A stretch of DNA of 64,000 nt from CAYJAZ01 sp964368455 (GCA_964368455.1 CAYJAZ010000014.1:1-64000), one strand, 5' to 3'. Shown: positions 52,816 through 61,120, counted from the first letter of the stretch. Numbers and translations: made by a program. The notes: generated by a model not told the origin, from the sequence alone.

Positions 52816-53223
52816 ATGTCTTTATTCTTTATCGTGCTCCTCACTATTGCTGAAATAGTGCTCATAGTTCTCGTCTTCCTCTTCTTCTTGCGTCTAAAAA
52901 AATCAGAGCAAGTCGTACAAAAACTACAGGAAAATCAAGATTTGCTGTTAGAAAGAGTCTACAGAAACGCAGCATTAGAACAAGAATTAGTCGCAACCTT
53001 CGCTCAAAGACAAGAACAACTCTCACAACTCATACCAAGAGTTGAAGAACGTATAGCCACACTACAAAAACTCCTCTCACAAGCCGAAGGAATCACAAGA
53101 TCTCCACAATTCCTGCGTGAAGTCATAGCAAACGCAAAGAAAAAAGGAATGTCAGTACAGCAAATCGCCACAAAAACCGGCCTCTCAAAAGATGAGATAG
53201 AACTCATCATCAAGAGTTTATAA
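52816..53223 (+). CDS. SwrB/YlxL-like membrane coiled-coil protein (DUF6115 type)
   Basis: A 135-residue protein with one N-terminal transmembrane segment (FFIVLLTIAEIVLIVLVFLF), a coiled coil at about 28-95, and a C-terminal helix-turn-helix-like pair (GMSVQQIATKTGLSKDEIELI). This layout is that of Bacillus SwrB/YlxL, which is encoded just after sigD and promotes flagellar assembly. Here it also follows the sigma-28 gene, so I infer an equivalent role. It is the last gene before repeat island 2. Confidence 0.7.
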   Translation: MSLFFIVLLTIAEIVLIVLVFLFFLRLKKSEQVVQKLQENQDLLLERVYRNAALEQELVATFAQRQEQLSQLIPRVEERIATLQKLLSQAEGITRSPQFLREVIANAKKKGMSVQQIATKTGLSKDEIELIIKSL

Positions 53224-53251
53224 TTTTTTTATGTCTGCGACGCCTTTTTTT

Positions 53252-53474
53252 GTCTCCGACGGGCAAAGGGGCACGCCCCCTTTGCAAACCCGAATATGCA
53301 AGGTGAGTGCAAAGGGAAATGGCTAAAGAAGTTTATTTTATTTTTTTTATTTGCGAAAAAGTTTTAATCTTTTCTTGCTGCGCAACAAAACATTAAATAC
53401 TGTTTCGCTTTAAAATAGTGGAGAATTGACTTTTACAAAGAACAATTTGCCATTTGTCACTGCGTTCCAAATGT
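53252..53474 (+). repeat. Island 2 left arm, type B
   Basis: Starts GTCTCCGACGGG and has hairpin gcaaaggggc-acg-ccccctttgc. Relative to the type B arm of island 1 the outer pair changed from C-G to G-C on both sides. The variable hairpin is ttttcttgc-tgc-gcaacaaaa (53370-53390), one mismatch. Confidence 0.9.
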
Positions 53475-53534
53475 GACTTCATTATTTTGTGCAAAGAAGT
53501 AAAATCGTAAGTAATGAATGAAATGTTCAAAACT

Positions 53535-53569
53535 CGTCATTGCGAGGAGTGTAACGACGTGGCAATCCA
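53535..53569. repeat. REP-like sequence in the spacer of island 2
   Basis: CGTCATTGCGAGGAG, a short gap and CGACGTGGCAATCC form an imperfect inverted repeat (ATTGC / GCAAT). This sequence type is, to my knowledge, dispersed in many unrelated bacterial genomes. It is absent from island 1, which suggests a nested insertion. Confidence 0.7.
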
Positions 53570-53622
53570 TGTTTTTAAATTATTTGTTTTGGCAACAGCG
53601 TGAACGAAACCTCGCTTTGCTC

Positions 53623-53844
53623 ACATTTGGAACGTAGTGACAAATGGCAAATTAATTTCAATTAGAATTGATTTACACCCATTTTAAAGCGAAACAGTAT
53701 TTAAGGGTGAGGTGCAAAGCACATCACCCTTAAAACTTTTTCGCAAATAAAAAAAATAAAAAACTACTTTAGCCGACTCCCTACGCACTCACCTTGCCTT
53801 GCTGGGGTTTCCAAAGGGGTTCAACTCCTTTGGCCGCCGGAGGC
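53623..53844 (-). repeat. Island 2 right arm, type A
   Basis: On the minus strand it starts GCCTCCGGCGG with hairpin ccaaagg-agttgaac-ccctttgg, the same as the A arm of island 1. The variable hairpin is gggtgaggtgc-aaa-gcacatcaccc (53705-53729) on the plus strand, one mismatch, different in sequence from island 1 but equally paired. Confidence 0.9.
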
Positions 53845-53913
53845 ATCAACAGACATAGTCAAAAATAAAGCCATTAAAATAATTCTTTTCAAATTTTAAT
53901 TTCTTTGTTAGTA

Positions 53914-53924
53914 TTGATTATCAA
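53914..53924 (+). promoter_or_regulatory. Palindrome upstream of the peroxiredoxin gene
   Basis: TTGATTATCAA is an 11-base perfect palindrome 41 bases before the start codon. Its half-sites resemble part of Fur/PerR-type operators (TGAT/ATCA), which would suit a peroxide-defence gene, but it is too short to assign. Confidence 0.3.
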
Positions 53925-53964
53925 GAAGGAATTTTTCTTTCTTATAAAATTTAAGGAGTTAATG

Positions 53965-54567
53965 ATGGTTAAAGTTAATTTTATTGCACCTGAATTTAAG
54001 TTACCTTCTTTTACAGAGGGTGATTTTAGTGAAGTTTCATTGGAATCTTTACGTGGTAAGTGGGTGTACTTATGCTTTTATCCTGGTGATTTTACATTTG
54101 TTTGAGCGACAGAAGTTGCTACAGTTGTAGCAAGACACGCTGAGTTTGAAGCTCTTGACACACATGTTTTAACAATTAGCCCTGACAGTGTTTTTGTACA
54201 CAAGATGTGGGCGGACAAAGAAATTTTAGGTTTATCTAAGAGTGCAAAGATTCCATTTTCTATGCTTCAGGACACTAATTCAGAAGTTGCTAAACTTTAT
54301 GGCACTTATGATGAAGACGACAAGTTGACACTTCGTGGTTCATTTATCATTGATCCTGATGGTTATATTCAAGCTGCAGAAGTTTTATCAGCACCTTTAG
54401 GCCGTAGCTATGATGAAATTCTTCGTAGAATTAAGGCTTTACAAAACATTCGTGAAAGCAAGGGCACACAAGCTATGCCGTGTAACTGGAAACCTGGTGA
54501 CAAGCCTATTGAACCTGGTGTTCAATTAGTTGGCAAGATGGGTGATGCTTGGCAATTGAAGGATTAA
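53965..54567 (+). CDS. Selenocysteine-containing 2-Cys peroxiredoxin (Prx1/AhpC type), UGA at Sec47
   Basis: From ATG 53965 (AAGGAG 6 bases upstream) the frame encodes 200 residues if the TGA at 54103-54105 is read as selenocysteine. The reading YPGDFTFV-U-ATEV places Sec at residue 47, exactly where peroxiredoxins have the peroxidatic cysteine (FTFVCPTE). The frame continues without interruption through Arg in LTLRGSFIIDPDG and the resolving cysteine C173 in MPCNWKPG. A stem-loop with bacterial SECIS geometry starts 10 bases after the UGA. It would reduce peroxides in the cytoplasm using thioredoxin or a similar donor. The residue after Sec is Ala, not the usual Pro. A plain nonsense mutation is the alternative, but the intact downstream frame argues against it. 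Confidence 0.88.
54103..54141 (+). promoter_or_regulatory. UGA codon with bacterial SECIS-like element
   Basis: After the UGA (54103-54105), ttgctac (54116-54122), loop AGTT (54123-54126) and gtagcaa (54127-54133) make a perfect 7-bp stem. A lower stem AGCG/CGCT (54105-54108 with 54138-54141) extends it. The apical loop begins 17 bases after the UGA and has G as its second base followed by U, as bacterial SECIS elements recognised by SelB require. Confidence 0.8.
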
Positions 54568-54599
54568 TTTTCTTTTATTGTTGATATGATTAAATAATA

Positions 54600-54632
54600 A
54601 AGCCCTTGTTTTTTTACAAGGGCTTTTTTTTA
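54600..54632. terminator. Bidirectional terminator between peroxiredoxin gene and livF
   Basis: A perfect 10-bp stem (aagcccttgt / acaagggctt) with a T-rich loop and T-run serves the plus-strand peroxiredoxin gene. On the minus strand it is followed by a weaker T-rich stretch and may also end liv transcripts. Confidence 0.85.
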
Positions 54633-54640
54633 TGATTTTT

Positions 54641-55345
54641 TTATATACCGAGATATGCTTTTTTGACATTCTCATCGTTGAGTAATTTTTGTGCATCGTC
54701 TTGCATGACGATATGCCCATTTTCCATAACATAGCCATAGTCGGCAATTTTTAGTGCTTGGTTTGCATTTTGTTCTACCAAGAAAACGGTTGTACCGTCG
54801 GCATTGATCTTTGTTATGATGGAGAAAATTTGCTGTATGATGATAGGTGCTAAACCTAATGATGGTTCGTCGAGGAGGAGGAGTTTTGGTCTTGCCATGA
54901 TTGCTCTTGATATAGCGAGCATTTGCTGTTCGCCACCTGAAAGAGTTCCACCTTGTTGTTTTGCTCTTTGTGCGAGGATTGGGAAGAGGGTGAAGATATA
55001 TTCCATATCTTTTTTGACTTCTGCTTTATCGTTTCTTAGGAAGGCACCGAGTTCGAGATTTTCTAAAACAGTGAGTTCGGGGAAGATGAGTCTTCCTTCT
55101 GGCACTTGACAAAGCCCGAGTGAAACAATTGCATTTGGTTTTAGCGTGTGGATTGCTTTTCCTTGATAGAGTATTTCGCCAGTGCGTGGTTTTATTGCAC
55201 CTGATATTGTCATAAGAGTGGTGGATTTTCCAGCACCATTAGCACCGATAAGAGAAACGATAGAACCTTCTGGAATATGTAAGGAAACATCGTGAAGTGC
55301 GTGTATATTACCGTAGAATGTATTGATATTTTTTAATTCAAGCAT
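54641..55345 (-). CDS. livF: Branched-chain amino acid ABC transporter ATPase LivF
   Basis: A 234-residue ABC ATPase with Walker A GANGAGKST, signature TLSGGEQQM, Walker B LLLLDEPSLGLAP and switch region FLVEQN. The start LELKNINTFYGNIHALHDVSL and the EQN switch are typical of LivF. It pairs with LivG to drive LivHM. Last gene of livKHMGF, 12 bases after livG. Confidence 0.93.
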   Translation of the reverse strand: MLELKNINTFYGNIHALHDVSLHIPEGSIVSLIGANGAGKSTTLMTISGAIKPRTGEILYQGKAIHTLKPNAIVSLGLCQVPEGRLIFPELTVLENLELGAFLRNDKAEVKKDMEYIFTLFPILAQRAKQQGGTLSGGEQQMLAISRAIMARPKLLLLDEPSLGLAPIIIQQIFSIITKINADGTTVFLVEQNANQALKIADYGYVMENGHIVMQDDAQKLLNDENVKKAYLGI

Positions 55346-55357
55346 GAGATTTCCTTT

Positions 55358-56137
55358 TTAGTCTTCTTCACCTAAGTAGGCTTTGATAACGGCTGGGTTC
55401 ACACGTATTTCTTCTGGTGTGCCTGTAGCTATTAATGTGCCGTATTCCATGACATAGATTCTGTCAGAGAGTGACATAACCATACCCATATCGTGCTCAA
55501 TGAGTAGAATTGAGAGGTTGAAGGAAGTGCGAATATTTAGGATAAGTTCTTTGAGTTCGATAGTTTCTTGCGGGTTCATACCTGCAGCAGGCTCATCGAG
55601 TAGTAGTATGGATGGTTTTGTTGCTAGAGCTCTTGCGATTTCTAATTTTCTTTGATCGCCGTATGGCAAATTTCTTGCTTCTTCTTGCCAGAGATGGTGT
55701 AGATTGAGTTTTTTGAGCAAGAGGTAGGCATTGTCAATGCTTTCTTGTTCTTCTTTATTATTGAATGGCGTACGCAGTAAAGCACCTACAATTCCAGAAC
55801 TTGTTCTGCAATGCATACCTATCATAACATTTTCAAGCACTGTCATGGTTGGAAAGAGTCTGATATTTTGGAAGGTACGTGCCATTCCTTGTGCTGTGAT
55901 TTCAAATGGTTTGAGTCCTACAAGTGAAAATGGCTTATTATTTTTTTGAATATGCACACTGCCTTCTGTTGGCACATAGATTCCTGTGACGCAATTGAAG
56001 AAAGTTGTTTTACCAGCACCGTTAGGGCCGATGAGTGCGACTATTTCATTTTGGTAGATATCGAGTTGCATTTCGTTTACAGCACGAAGTCCGCCAAAGT
56101 TTTTTGAAAGGGAATTTACAGAAAGAACTTTATTCAT
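55358..56137 (-). CDS. livG: Branched-chain amino acid ABC transporter ATPase LivG
   Basis: A 259-residue ATPase with Walker A GPNGAGKTT, the LivG-typical GMARTFQNIRLFPTMTVLENV, signature LPYGDQRKLEIARAL, Walker B LLLDEPAAGMNP and ILLIEHDM. It forms the ATPase heterodimer with LivF. The C-terminal GTPEEIRVNPAVIKAYLGEE is family-typical. Ten bases separate it from livM. Confidence 0.94.
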   Translation of the reverse strand: MNKVLSVNSLSKNFGGLRAVNEMQLDIYQNEIVALIGPNGAGKTTFFNCVTGIYVPTEGSVHIQKNNKPFSLVGLKPFEITAQGMARTFQNIRLFPTMTVLENVMIGMHCRTSSGIVGALLRTPFNNKEEQESIDNAYLLLKKLNLHHLWQEEARNLPYGDQRKLEIARALATKPSILLLDEPAAGMNPQETIELKELILNIRTSFNLSILLIEHDMGMVMSLSDRIYVMEYGTLIATGTPEEIRVNPAVIKAYLGEED

Positions 56138-56146
56138 ATATCTTCC

Positions 56147-57397
56147 TTAATTTGCTTCTATCTTATTTTCTGCTTTTTCTGATTCTTCAAGATCAGCAGA
56201 AAGTGAATATTTACGTTTTGAAGATGGGATCATACCTTGTGGCCTAAAGAGCATCATAAGCACCATGAGCACACCAAATATAAGCATACGATATTCGGAA
56301 AATGCTCTGAGGTATTCAGGCAGAAGTGAGAGGAGGAGGGCTGCAAGAACAACGCCCCAAATTGAACCCATACCGCCAAGCACAACCATTGCTAGTATCA
56401 TAGCTGAATCCATGAATGTGAAGGAAGCTGGATTTATGTATGTATTACGTGCTGCAAGTATAACGCCTGCAAAGCCAGCCCAACAGGAGCCAAGTGCAAA
56501 TGCCATAAGTTTTGTCTTACGCAGATTAATACCCATTGCTTCGCATGCAATTTCGTCCTCTTTCATAGCTTGTAAAGCTAAACCAACACGAGAATTTTTC
56601 AATCTTGTGATGATGATGATTGTGAGAATGGTTGCGAAGAAGGCTATATAATAGATATAGGTTGTGGATTGTGTGAGATCGAGTTCAAGGCCAAAAAGAG
56701 CTGGACGGGGAATATTTGAAACACCACGTGAACCCATTGTAAGGTCGGATAAGTTATTGAAGAGTAGTCTTGTTATTTCGCCAAAGCCAAGTGTTACTAT
56801 AGCGAGATAATCGCCTCTTAAGCGTAAAACAGGAAAGCCAAGTGCAAGGCCTGCAAGAGCGGCAAAAAGTCCACCTAGTGGAAGACAGACCCAAAAAGAA
56901 AGGCCATAATACATATTCAATAAAGCATAAGTATACGCACCTACAGCATAAAATGCTGCATAACCTAGAACAAGCTGGCCTGCAACACCAACAACGATAT
57001 TAAGCCCTAGTGCGAGCATAACATAGATAAGTGCGAGGGAGAAAATTGTGACTTGGTAGAGAGAGCTCACAAGTGGCAATACAGCAAATATTGTAAAGAC
57101 AACTAACATAAAAGTGTATTGTGAGGATTTTTTTTCAAAGAAAGAATTAACTTCGCCTTTTAGCTGAGTAAATTTCTTTGAAAATTGAGAAGCTTCTTTC
57201 TTTTCTTTTGAAAAAGCTAATTGCCATAAGACGCTTGCAACAAAGATACAAGCTAAGACAATTATCATTCTGTCCCACATGATTGTGAGATTTCTTTTAT
57301 TGTCAAAACGCATTCCAACTAGTGGAAAACATAGGAGGAAAAACCAAATTAAATGTAGGCTAGTATTTTTTAATAATTGAAGATATTTCATTTTCAA
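56147..57397 (-). CDS. livM: Branched-chain amino acid ABC transporter permease LivM
   Basis: A 416-residue inner-membrane permease. The first ~100 residues contain two membrane segments separated by a Lys/Gln-rich loop (like E. coli LivM's extended N-terminus). The conserved core follows: ALGLNIVVGVAGQLVLGYAAFYAVGAY, VLRLRGDYLAIVTLGFGEI, and the ATPase-coupling EDEIACEAMGINLRKTKLMAFALG. It starts 3 bases after livH. Confidence 0.93.
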   Translation of the reverse strand: MKMKYLQLLKNTSLHLIWFFLLCFPLVGMRFDNKRNLTIMWDRMIIVLACIFVASVLWQLAFSKEKKEASQFSKKFTQLKGEVNSFFEKKSSQYTFMLVVFTIFAVLPLVSSLYQVTIFSLALIYVMLALGLNIVVGVAGQLVLGYAAFYAVGAYTYALLNMYYGLSFWVCLPLGGLFAALAGLALGFPVLRLRGDYLAIVTLGFGEITRLLFNNLSDLTMGSRGVSNIPRPALFGLELDLTQSTTYIYYIAFFATILTIIIITRLKNSRVGLALQAMKEDEIACEAMGINLRKTKLMAFALGSCWAGFAGVILAARNTYINPASFTFMDSAMILAMVVLGGMGSIWGVVLAALLLSLLPEYLRAFSEYRMLIFGVLMVLMMLFRPQGMIPSSKRKYSLSADLEESEKAENKIEAN

Positions 57398-57400
57398 CTC

Positions 57401-58309
57401 CTATACCTTTTGTACTTTGGCTTTGCCAAGTAAGCCAGAAGGTCTGAAAATCAAGATACATATAAGAAGAGAAAAGGCTAATATATCTTCGTAATCGCCT
57501 GAGAAATATCCAGTGGTGTAACTTTCTGCAAGGCCAAGCACAAGTCCACCAAGCATAGCACCAGGAATAGAGCCAATACCGCCTAAAACAGCGGCTGTAA
57601 ATGCTTTAAGTCCAGCCATAAAGCCAATTGCAAAACTTACTTGGCCTGAGTGAGCAGCAATCAATGTGCCACCAATAGCAGCAAGAGAAGAACCTGCAAT
57701 AAAGGTCATACTGATGATTTTGTCAGCATCAATACCTAAAAGCATAGCCATTTTTCTATTTTGAGCTGTAGCACGCATGGCTTTGCCCATCTTTGTTTTA
57801 CTAATAAATAAAGTAAGGCAAAGCATGATAAAGGCAGAAACTGTGATGATGATGAAATCACTTGAGCGTAGAATACCATTGAAGTGTGAGAGAAATTCAA
57901 ACTTTGGTATCAAACGTGGAAAACGCACAAAGTCAGTAGTTTGAGCTAAACCAACATAGTTCATCAAGAACGTTGACATACCTATAGCAGAAATAAGAGT
58001 TGAAAGTCTTGATGCATTTCTTAAAGGTTTATATGCAATCTTTTCAACTGTATAACCATAGGCAGAGCAATAAAGCATAGCAATAAGGGCGGCTAGGACG
58101 AGCACTATACTTGGATCAAAGCCCATAACAGTGAGTATATTTGCAACAGCAAGTGCAATGAAAGCACCTATCATATAGATTTCGCCGTGTGCAAAGTTGA
58201 TGAGTTCTATAATGCCATAAACCATAGTATAACCTAAGGCTATAAGTGCATATATACTACCTCTTGTAAGGCCTGAAAAAAATATTTCTAAAAAATACTG
58301 CCAATCCAT
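57401..58309 (-). CDS. livH: Branched-chain amino acid ABC transporter permease LivH
   Basis: A 302-residue permease with about eight membrane segments. Landmarks are GLTRGSIYALIALGYTMVYGIIELINFAHGE at the N-terminus (quoted in part: GSIYALIALGYTMVYG), ATAQNRKMAMLLGIDADKII as the ATPase contact loop, and GSIPGAMLGGLVLGLAE. It forms the translocation pore with LivM. A terminator-like hairpin upstream suggests that only some transcripts from livK continue into it. Confidence 0.93.
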   Translation of the reverse strand: MDWQYFLEIFFSGLTRGSIYALIALGYTMVYGIIELINFAHGEIYMIGAFIALAVANILTVMGFDPSIVLVLAALIAMLYCSAYGYTVEKIAYKPLRNASRLSTLISAIGMSTFLMNYVGLAQTTDFVRFPRLIPKFEFLSHFNGILRSSDFIIITVSAFIMLCLTLFISKTKMGKAMRATAQNRKMAMLLGIDADKIISMTFIAGSSLAAIGGTLIAAHSGQVSFAIGFMAGLKAFTAAVLGGIGSIPGAMLGGLVLGLAESYTTGYFSGDYEDILAFSLLICILIFRPSGLLGKAKVQKV

Positions 58310-58387
58310 TCTATGTCCTCTTTTGTTTGTGTCTTCAAAAGAAAAAGCGTATGATTATTGCGAAAAAATCTTTGCTTTATATATTAA

Positions 58388-58418
58388 AATAAGACTTTAC
58401 ACTAGGTAAAGCCTTATT
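58388..58418 (-). terminator. Attenuating hairpin between livK and livH
   Basis: On the minus strand aataaggctttac-ctagt-gtaaagtcttatt (one G-T pair) is followed by four T residues. It lies just after livK, as expected where a binding protein is made in excess over the membrane subunits. Confidence 0.75.
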
Positions 58419-58438
58419 CTAATGAGTTTAATAATTAA

Positions 58439-59578
58439 TTATTCTGTAAAAACAGGAGTGTAAGCACCGTCTTTTACTTGGTAGATGCTCATGCCAATAC
58501 CTCTAGCATCGCCATCTTCGTTGAAAACAACACTACCAACAGGAGTTTTTACGTTTCTTGTTTGTAATACTTTAATAATTTTATCTGTTTCAGTTGATTT
58601 AGCTTCTTCAATAGCTGTGATCAAAGCTAATGCTGCTGAATAAGCATTGTCAAAGAAAGCACCTGGTGCAGATGAGAATTTTTCTTGGTGCTTTTTAGCA
58701 GCTTCTTTGCTTATTGGGTTATTTGAAGTATCAGCTGGGCCTGATGCGTACACGCCTTCAGAAGCTTCGCCAGCTGTATTGATGAAGTTTTCATCTTTTA
58801 AGCCGTCTGGGCCAAGCATAGGAATTTCGATTTCAAGTTCACGAAGATTGTTTACGATTTTAGATGCTTCTGGAAGGTAACCACCCCAAACAAGGAATTG
58901 AGCTTTTTCTCTGCGGATTTTACGAGCAACAGCTGAATAGTCAGATGCACCAGTAGTTACAGCTTCAAACAAAGCAACTTTAATTGCTGGGTATTTCTTT
59001 TCAATATTTTCTTTTACGCTTTGAGCAAAGCCTTTACCGTATTCGCTATTGTCGTGAAGAAAAGCAATAGATTTTGGCTTGATTTCTTTGCCTATGAAAT
59101 TTGCAGAAATTTCAGCTTGTGTGAAATCGTGGCCAATAGTACGGAAGAAAGTTTTATTATCGCCTGAAAGAGTGAGTTCTGGAGTAGTAGCAGATGGGCT
59201 GATAACAACGATATTTGCATCGTTGAAAATAGGAAGAGCTGCTTTTGTTGCGCCTGAACAAATCATACCAACAACGCCAACAACATCTTGTGAAAGCATG
59301 CTTGTAGCAGCATTTGGAGCGAGTTCTGGCTTACATTGATCATCAGCAGCAACAATTTCAATTTGTTTGCCTAAAAGGCCGCCTTTAGCATTGAATTCAT
59401 CAACAACTATACGTACAGCATTCAAAGTTGGAATACCGTATGACGCAAGCTCGCCTGAGTGGGCACCGCCAACACCGATTTTAATTGTGTCAGCTGCAAA
59501 GGCAGTGTTTGCACTTGCTAAGATCAAAGCAGCAGATAAACCTGCTTTTAAAAAATTCATTTTCTTATTAAAAATCAT
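58439..59578 (-). CDS. livK: Branched-chain amino acid-binding protein LivK
   Basis: From ATG 59578 (GGAGG 5 bases upstream) the protein has 379 residues; an ATG 12 bases earlier overlaps that site. It has a signal peptide (LKAGLSAALILASANTAFA) and the type I periplasmic receptor fold: IKIGVGGAHSGELASYGIP, AADDQCKPELAPNAATSML, VVGMICSGATKAALPIF and FDNAYSAALALITAIEEA. It captures Leu/Ile/Val or related ligands in the periplasm for LivHMGF. First gene of the group. Confidence 0.93.
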   Translation of the reverse strand: MIFNKKMNFLKAGLSAALILASANTAFAADTIKIGVGGAHSGELASYGIPTLNAVRIVVDEFNAKGGLLGKQIEIVAADDQCKPELAPNAATSMLSQDVVGVVGMICSGATKAALPIFNDANIVVISPSATTPELTLSGDNKTFFRTIGHDFTQAEISANFIGKEIKPKSIAFLHDNSEYGKGFAQSVKENIEKKYPAIKVALFEAVTTGASDYSAVARKIRREKAQFLVWGGYLPEASKIVNNLRELEIEIPMLGPDGLKDENFINTAGEASEGVYASGPADTSNNPISKEAAKKHQEKFSSAPGAFFDNAYSAALALITAIEEAKSTETDKIIKVLQTRNVKTPVGSVVFNEDGDARGIGMSIYQVKDGAYTPVFTE

Positions 59579-59634
59579 TAAAGCCTCCATTTTTCACATC
59601 TAACTGAAATTTTTTATATATTATTCTAGTGATA

Positions 59635-59663
59635 GATATTGCATTTTTATGATTTTTTGTCAA
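59635..59663 (-). promoter_or_regulatory. Promoter of livK
   Basis: On the minus strand TTGACA (59658-59663), a 17-base spacer and AATATC with a TG one base before it (extended -10) lie 57 bases before livK. Confidence 0.55.
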
Positions 59664-59831
59664 CTCTTGCAAAAAAGCGAACAATGGCTAGATGCAAGAA
59701 AACTCTTATTCTCTTTTCATTATTTATGCATAATAGAGAATAATCATTAGAGAAAATAGGCTAGAAAAACTGCCTTGCAAGAAGAGAAAAAGTAGTATAT
59801 TAATACCTTACTTAACTTATTGAGGTAGAAT

Positions 59832-61100
59832 ATGAATATTTTGATTGTCGGTTCTGGCGGTAGAGAACATGCATTAGCATGGAAAATTAAACAATCATCT
59901 TTCGCAGATGAAATTTTTGTCGCACCAGGAAATGGCGGAACAGCTGGCATTGCAAAAAATATAGCTATAAAAGAAACACAAATCGAAGAATTGATTAAAT
60001 TCTCAAAAGAAAATTTTGTCGACTTAGTCGTTGTAGGGCCTGAAGTTCCTCTTTCACTTGGTATTGTTGATGAAATGACAAAGGCTGGCATAGCTTGCTT
60101 TGGCCCATCAAAAGCTTGTGCCACTTTAGAATCTAGTAAATCTTTCGCAAAAGAAGTTATGAAGGCGGCAAATGTTCCTACTGCTGCAGCTGAAGTTTTT
60201 CATTCCTTAGAGCATGCTTTAGAATATGTTTTCAAAAAAGGCGCACCTTTAGTTGTTAAAGCCGACGGCCTTGCAGCTGGCAAGGGAGTTTTTGTGGCTC
60301 ATACACAAAATGACATTGTCACCGCTTTAGAAAGCATTTACGATGGTAAAATCGGCGATGTTGGCTCTTCTGTTGTGATAGAAGAATTGCTTGTAGGCGA
60401 AGAAGTTTCCTTACTTTGCTTCTGCGATGGCGAACACGCTTTGCCACTGCCTTCTGCTCAAGATCATAAAACAATCAATGAGGGCGATACTGGCTTAAAT
60501 ACTGGTGGAATGGGGGCATATTCTCCTGCACCTGCTTTGCCTGACGACAGATTACAAGAAGTGACTGATATTGTTGTACGTCCTATTCTTAAAGAAATGC
60601 AAAAAAGAGGCACTCCTTTCAAAGGTATTCTTTATGCTGGCCTTATGATGACAGAACAAGGACCTAAAGTTATTGAATATAATGTACGTTTTGGCGATCC
60701 AGAATGCCAAGCACTTCTCATGCGTTTAGACTGTGATTTAGTGGAAATCCTGCTTTCTTGCGTCAAAGGAAATTTGGATCAAACAAAACTTACTATTTGC
60801 GATAAATCTGCCTTAGGTGTTGTTATTTCTGCTAAAGGCTATCCTCAATCCTATCCAAAAGGTATGGAAATTCAAAATATTACAGAAGCAGAGTCTGAAA
60901 ATACTGTTGTTTTTCATGCGGGCACTAAAAAAGAAGAAGATAAAATCCTTTCAAATGGTGGCCGAGTTCTCTGTGTGACTGCATTAGCTGATACACTTGC
61001 TTTAGCAAAAGAAGAGGCCTATAAAGCTGTTGAAAAAATTTCTATGCAAGATTCTTATTATCGCCGCGATATTGGCGATAAGGGCTTAAATAGAAAGTAA
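59832..61100 (+). CDS. purD: Phosphoribosylamine-glycine ligase
   Basis: PurD (GAR synthetase), 422 residues, second step of purine synthesis, using the unstable product of PurF. The N-terminus MNILIVGSGGREHALAWKI is diagnostic. The ATP-grasp part has PLVVKADGLAAGKGV, NTGGMGAYSPAP and the metal site IEYNVRFGDPECQ. GAGGT precedes the ATG. A possible promoter (TTGCAA, 15-base spacer, TATATT) lies just upstream, divergent from livK. It stands alone with its own terminator. Confidence 0.97.
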   Translation: MNILIVGSGGREHALAWKIKQSSFADEIFVAPGNGGTAGIAKNIAIKETQIEELIKFSKENFVDLVVVGPEVPLSLGIVDEMTKAGIACFGPSKACATLESSKSFAKEVMKAANVPTAAAEVFHSLEHALEYVFKKGAPLVVKADGLAAGKGVFVAHTQNDIVTALESIYDGKIGDVGSSVVIEELLVGEEVSLLCFCDGEHALPLPSAQDHKTINEGDTGLNTGGMGAYSPAPALPDDRLQEVTDIVVRPILKEMQKRGTPFKGILYAGLMMTEQGPKVIEYNVRFGDPECQALLMRLDCDLVEILLSCVKGNLDQTKLTICDKSALGVVISAKGYPQSYPKGMEIQNITEAESENTVVFHAGTKKEEDKILSNGGRVLCVTALADTLALAKEEAYKAVEKISMQDSYYRRDIGDKGLNRK

Positions 61101-61120
61101 ATAAAATATATTTAAAATAA

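Larger units (their letters stand above)
53252..53844. mobile_element. Palindromic repeat island 2 (B arm - spacer - A arm), opposite orientation to island 1
   Basis: A 593-base element between the SwrB-like gene and the peroxiredoxin gene. Arms at 53252-53474 (type B) and 53623-53844 (type A) face each other across a 148-base spacer. An outermost pair tatgtctg / cagacata (53230-53237 and 53850-53857) extends the symmetry. Order of arm types is reversed relative to island 1, so the two islands are inverted repeats of each other around a 9.2-kb block. The spacer carries an unrelated REP-like sequence. No protein gene is present. Confidence 0.85.

Noticed and set aside
53905..54105. A 66-residue open frame ending at TGA, and a separate downstream frame starting 54205, read as two fragments of a broken peroxiredoxin
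   Set aside because: Both lie in one continuous frame interrupted only by the TGA at the catalytic position, with a SECIS-like stem-loop. A single selenoprotein explains the data better than a pseudogene.
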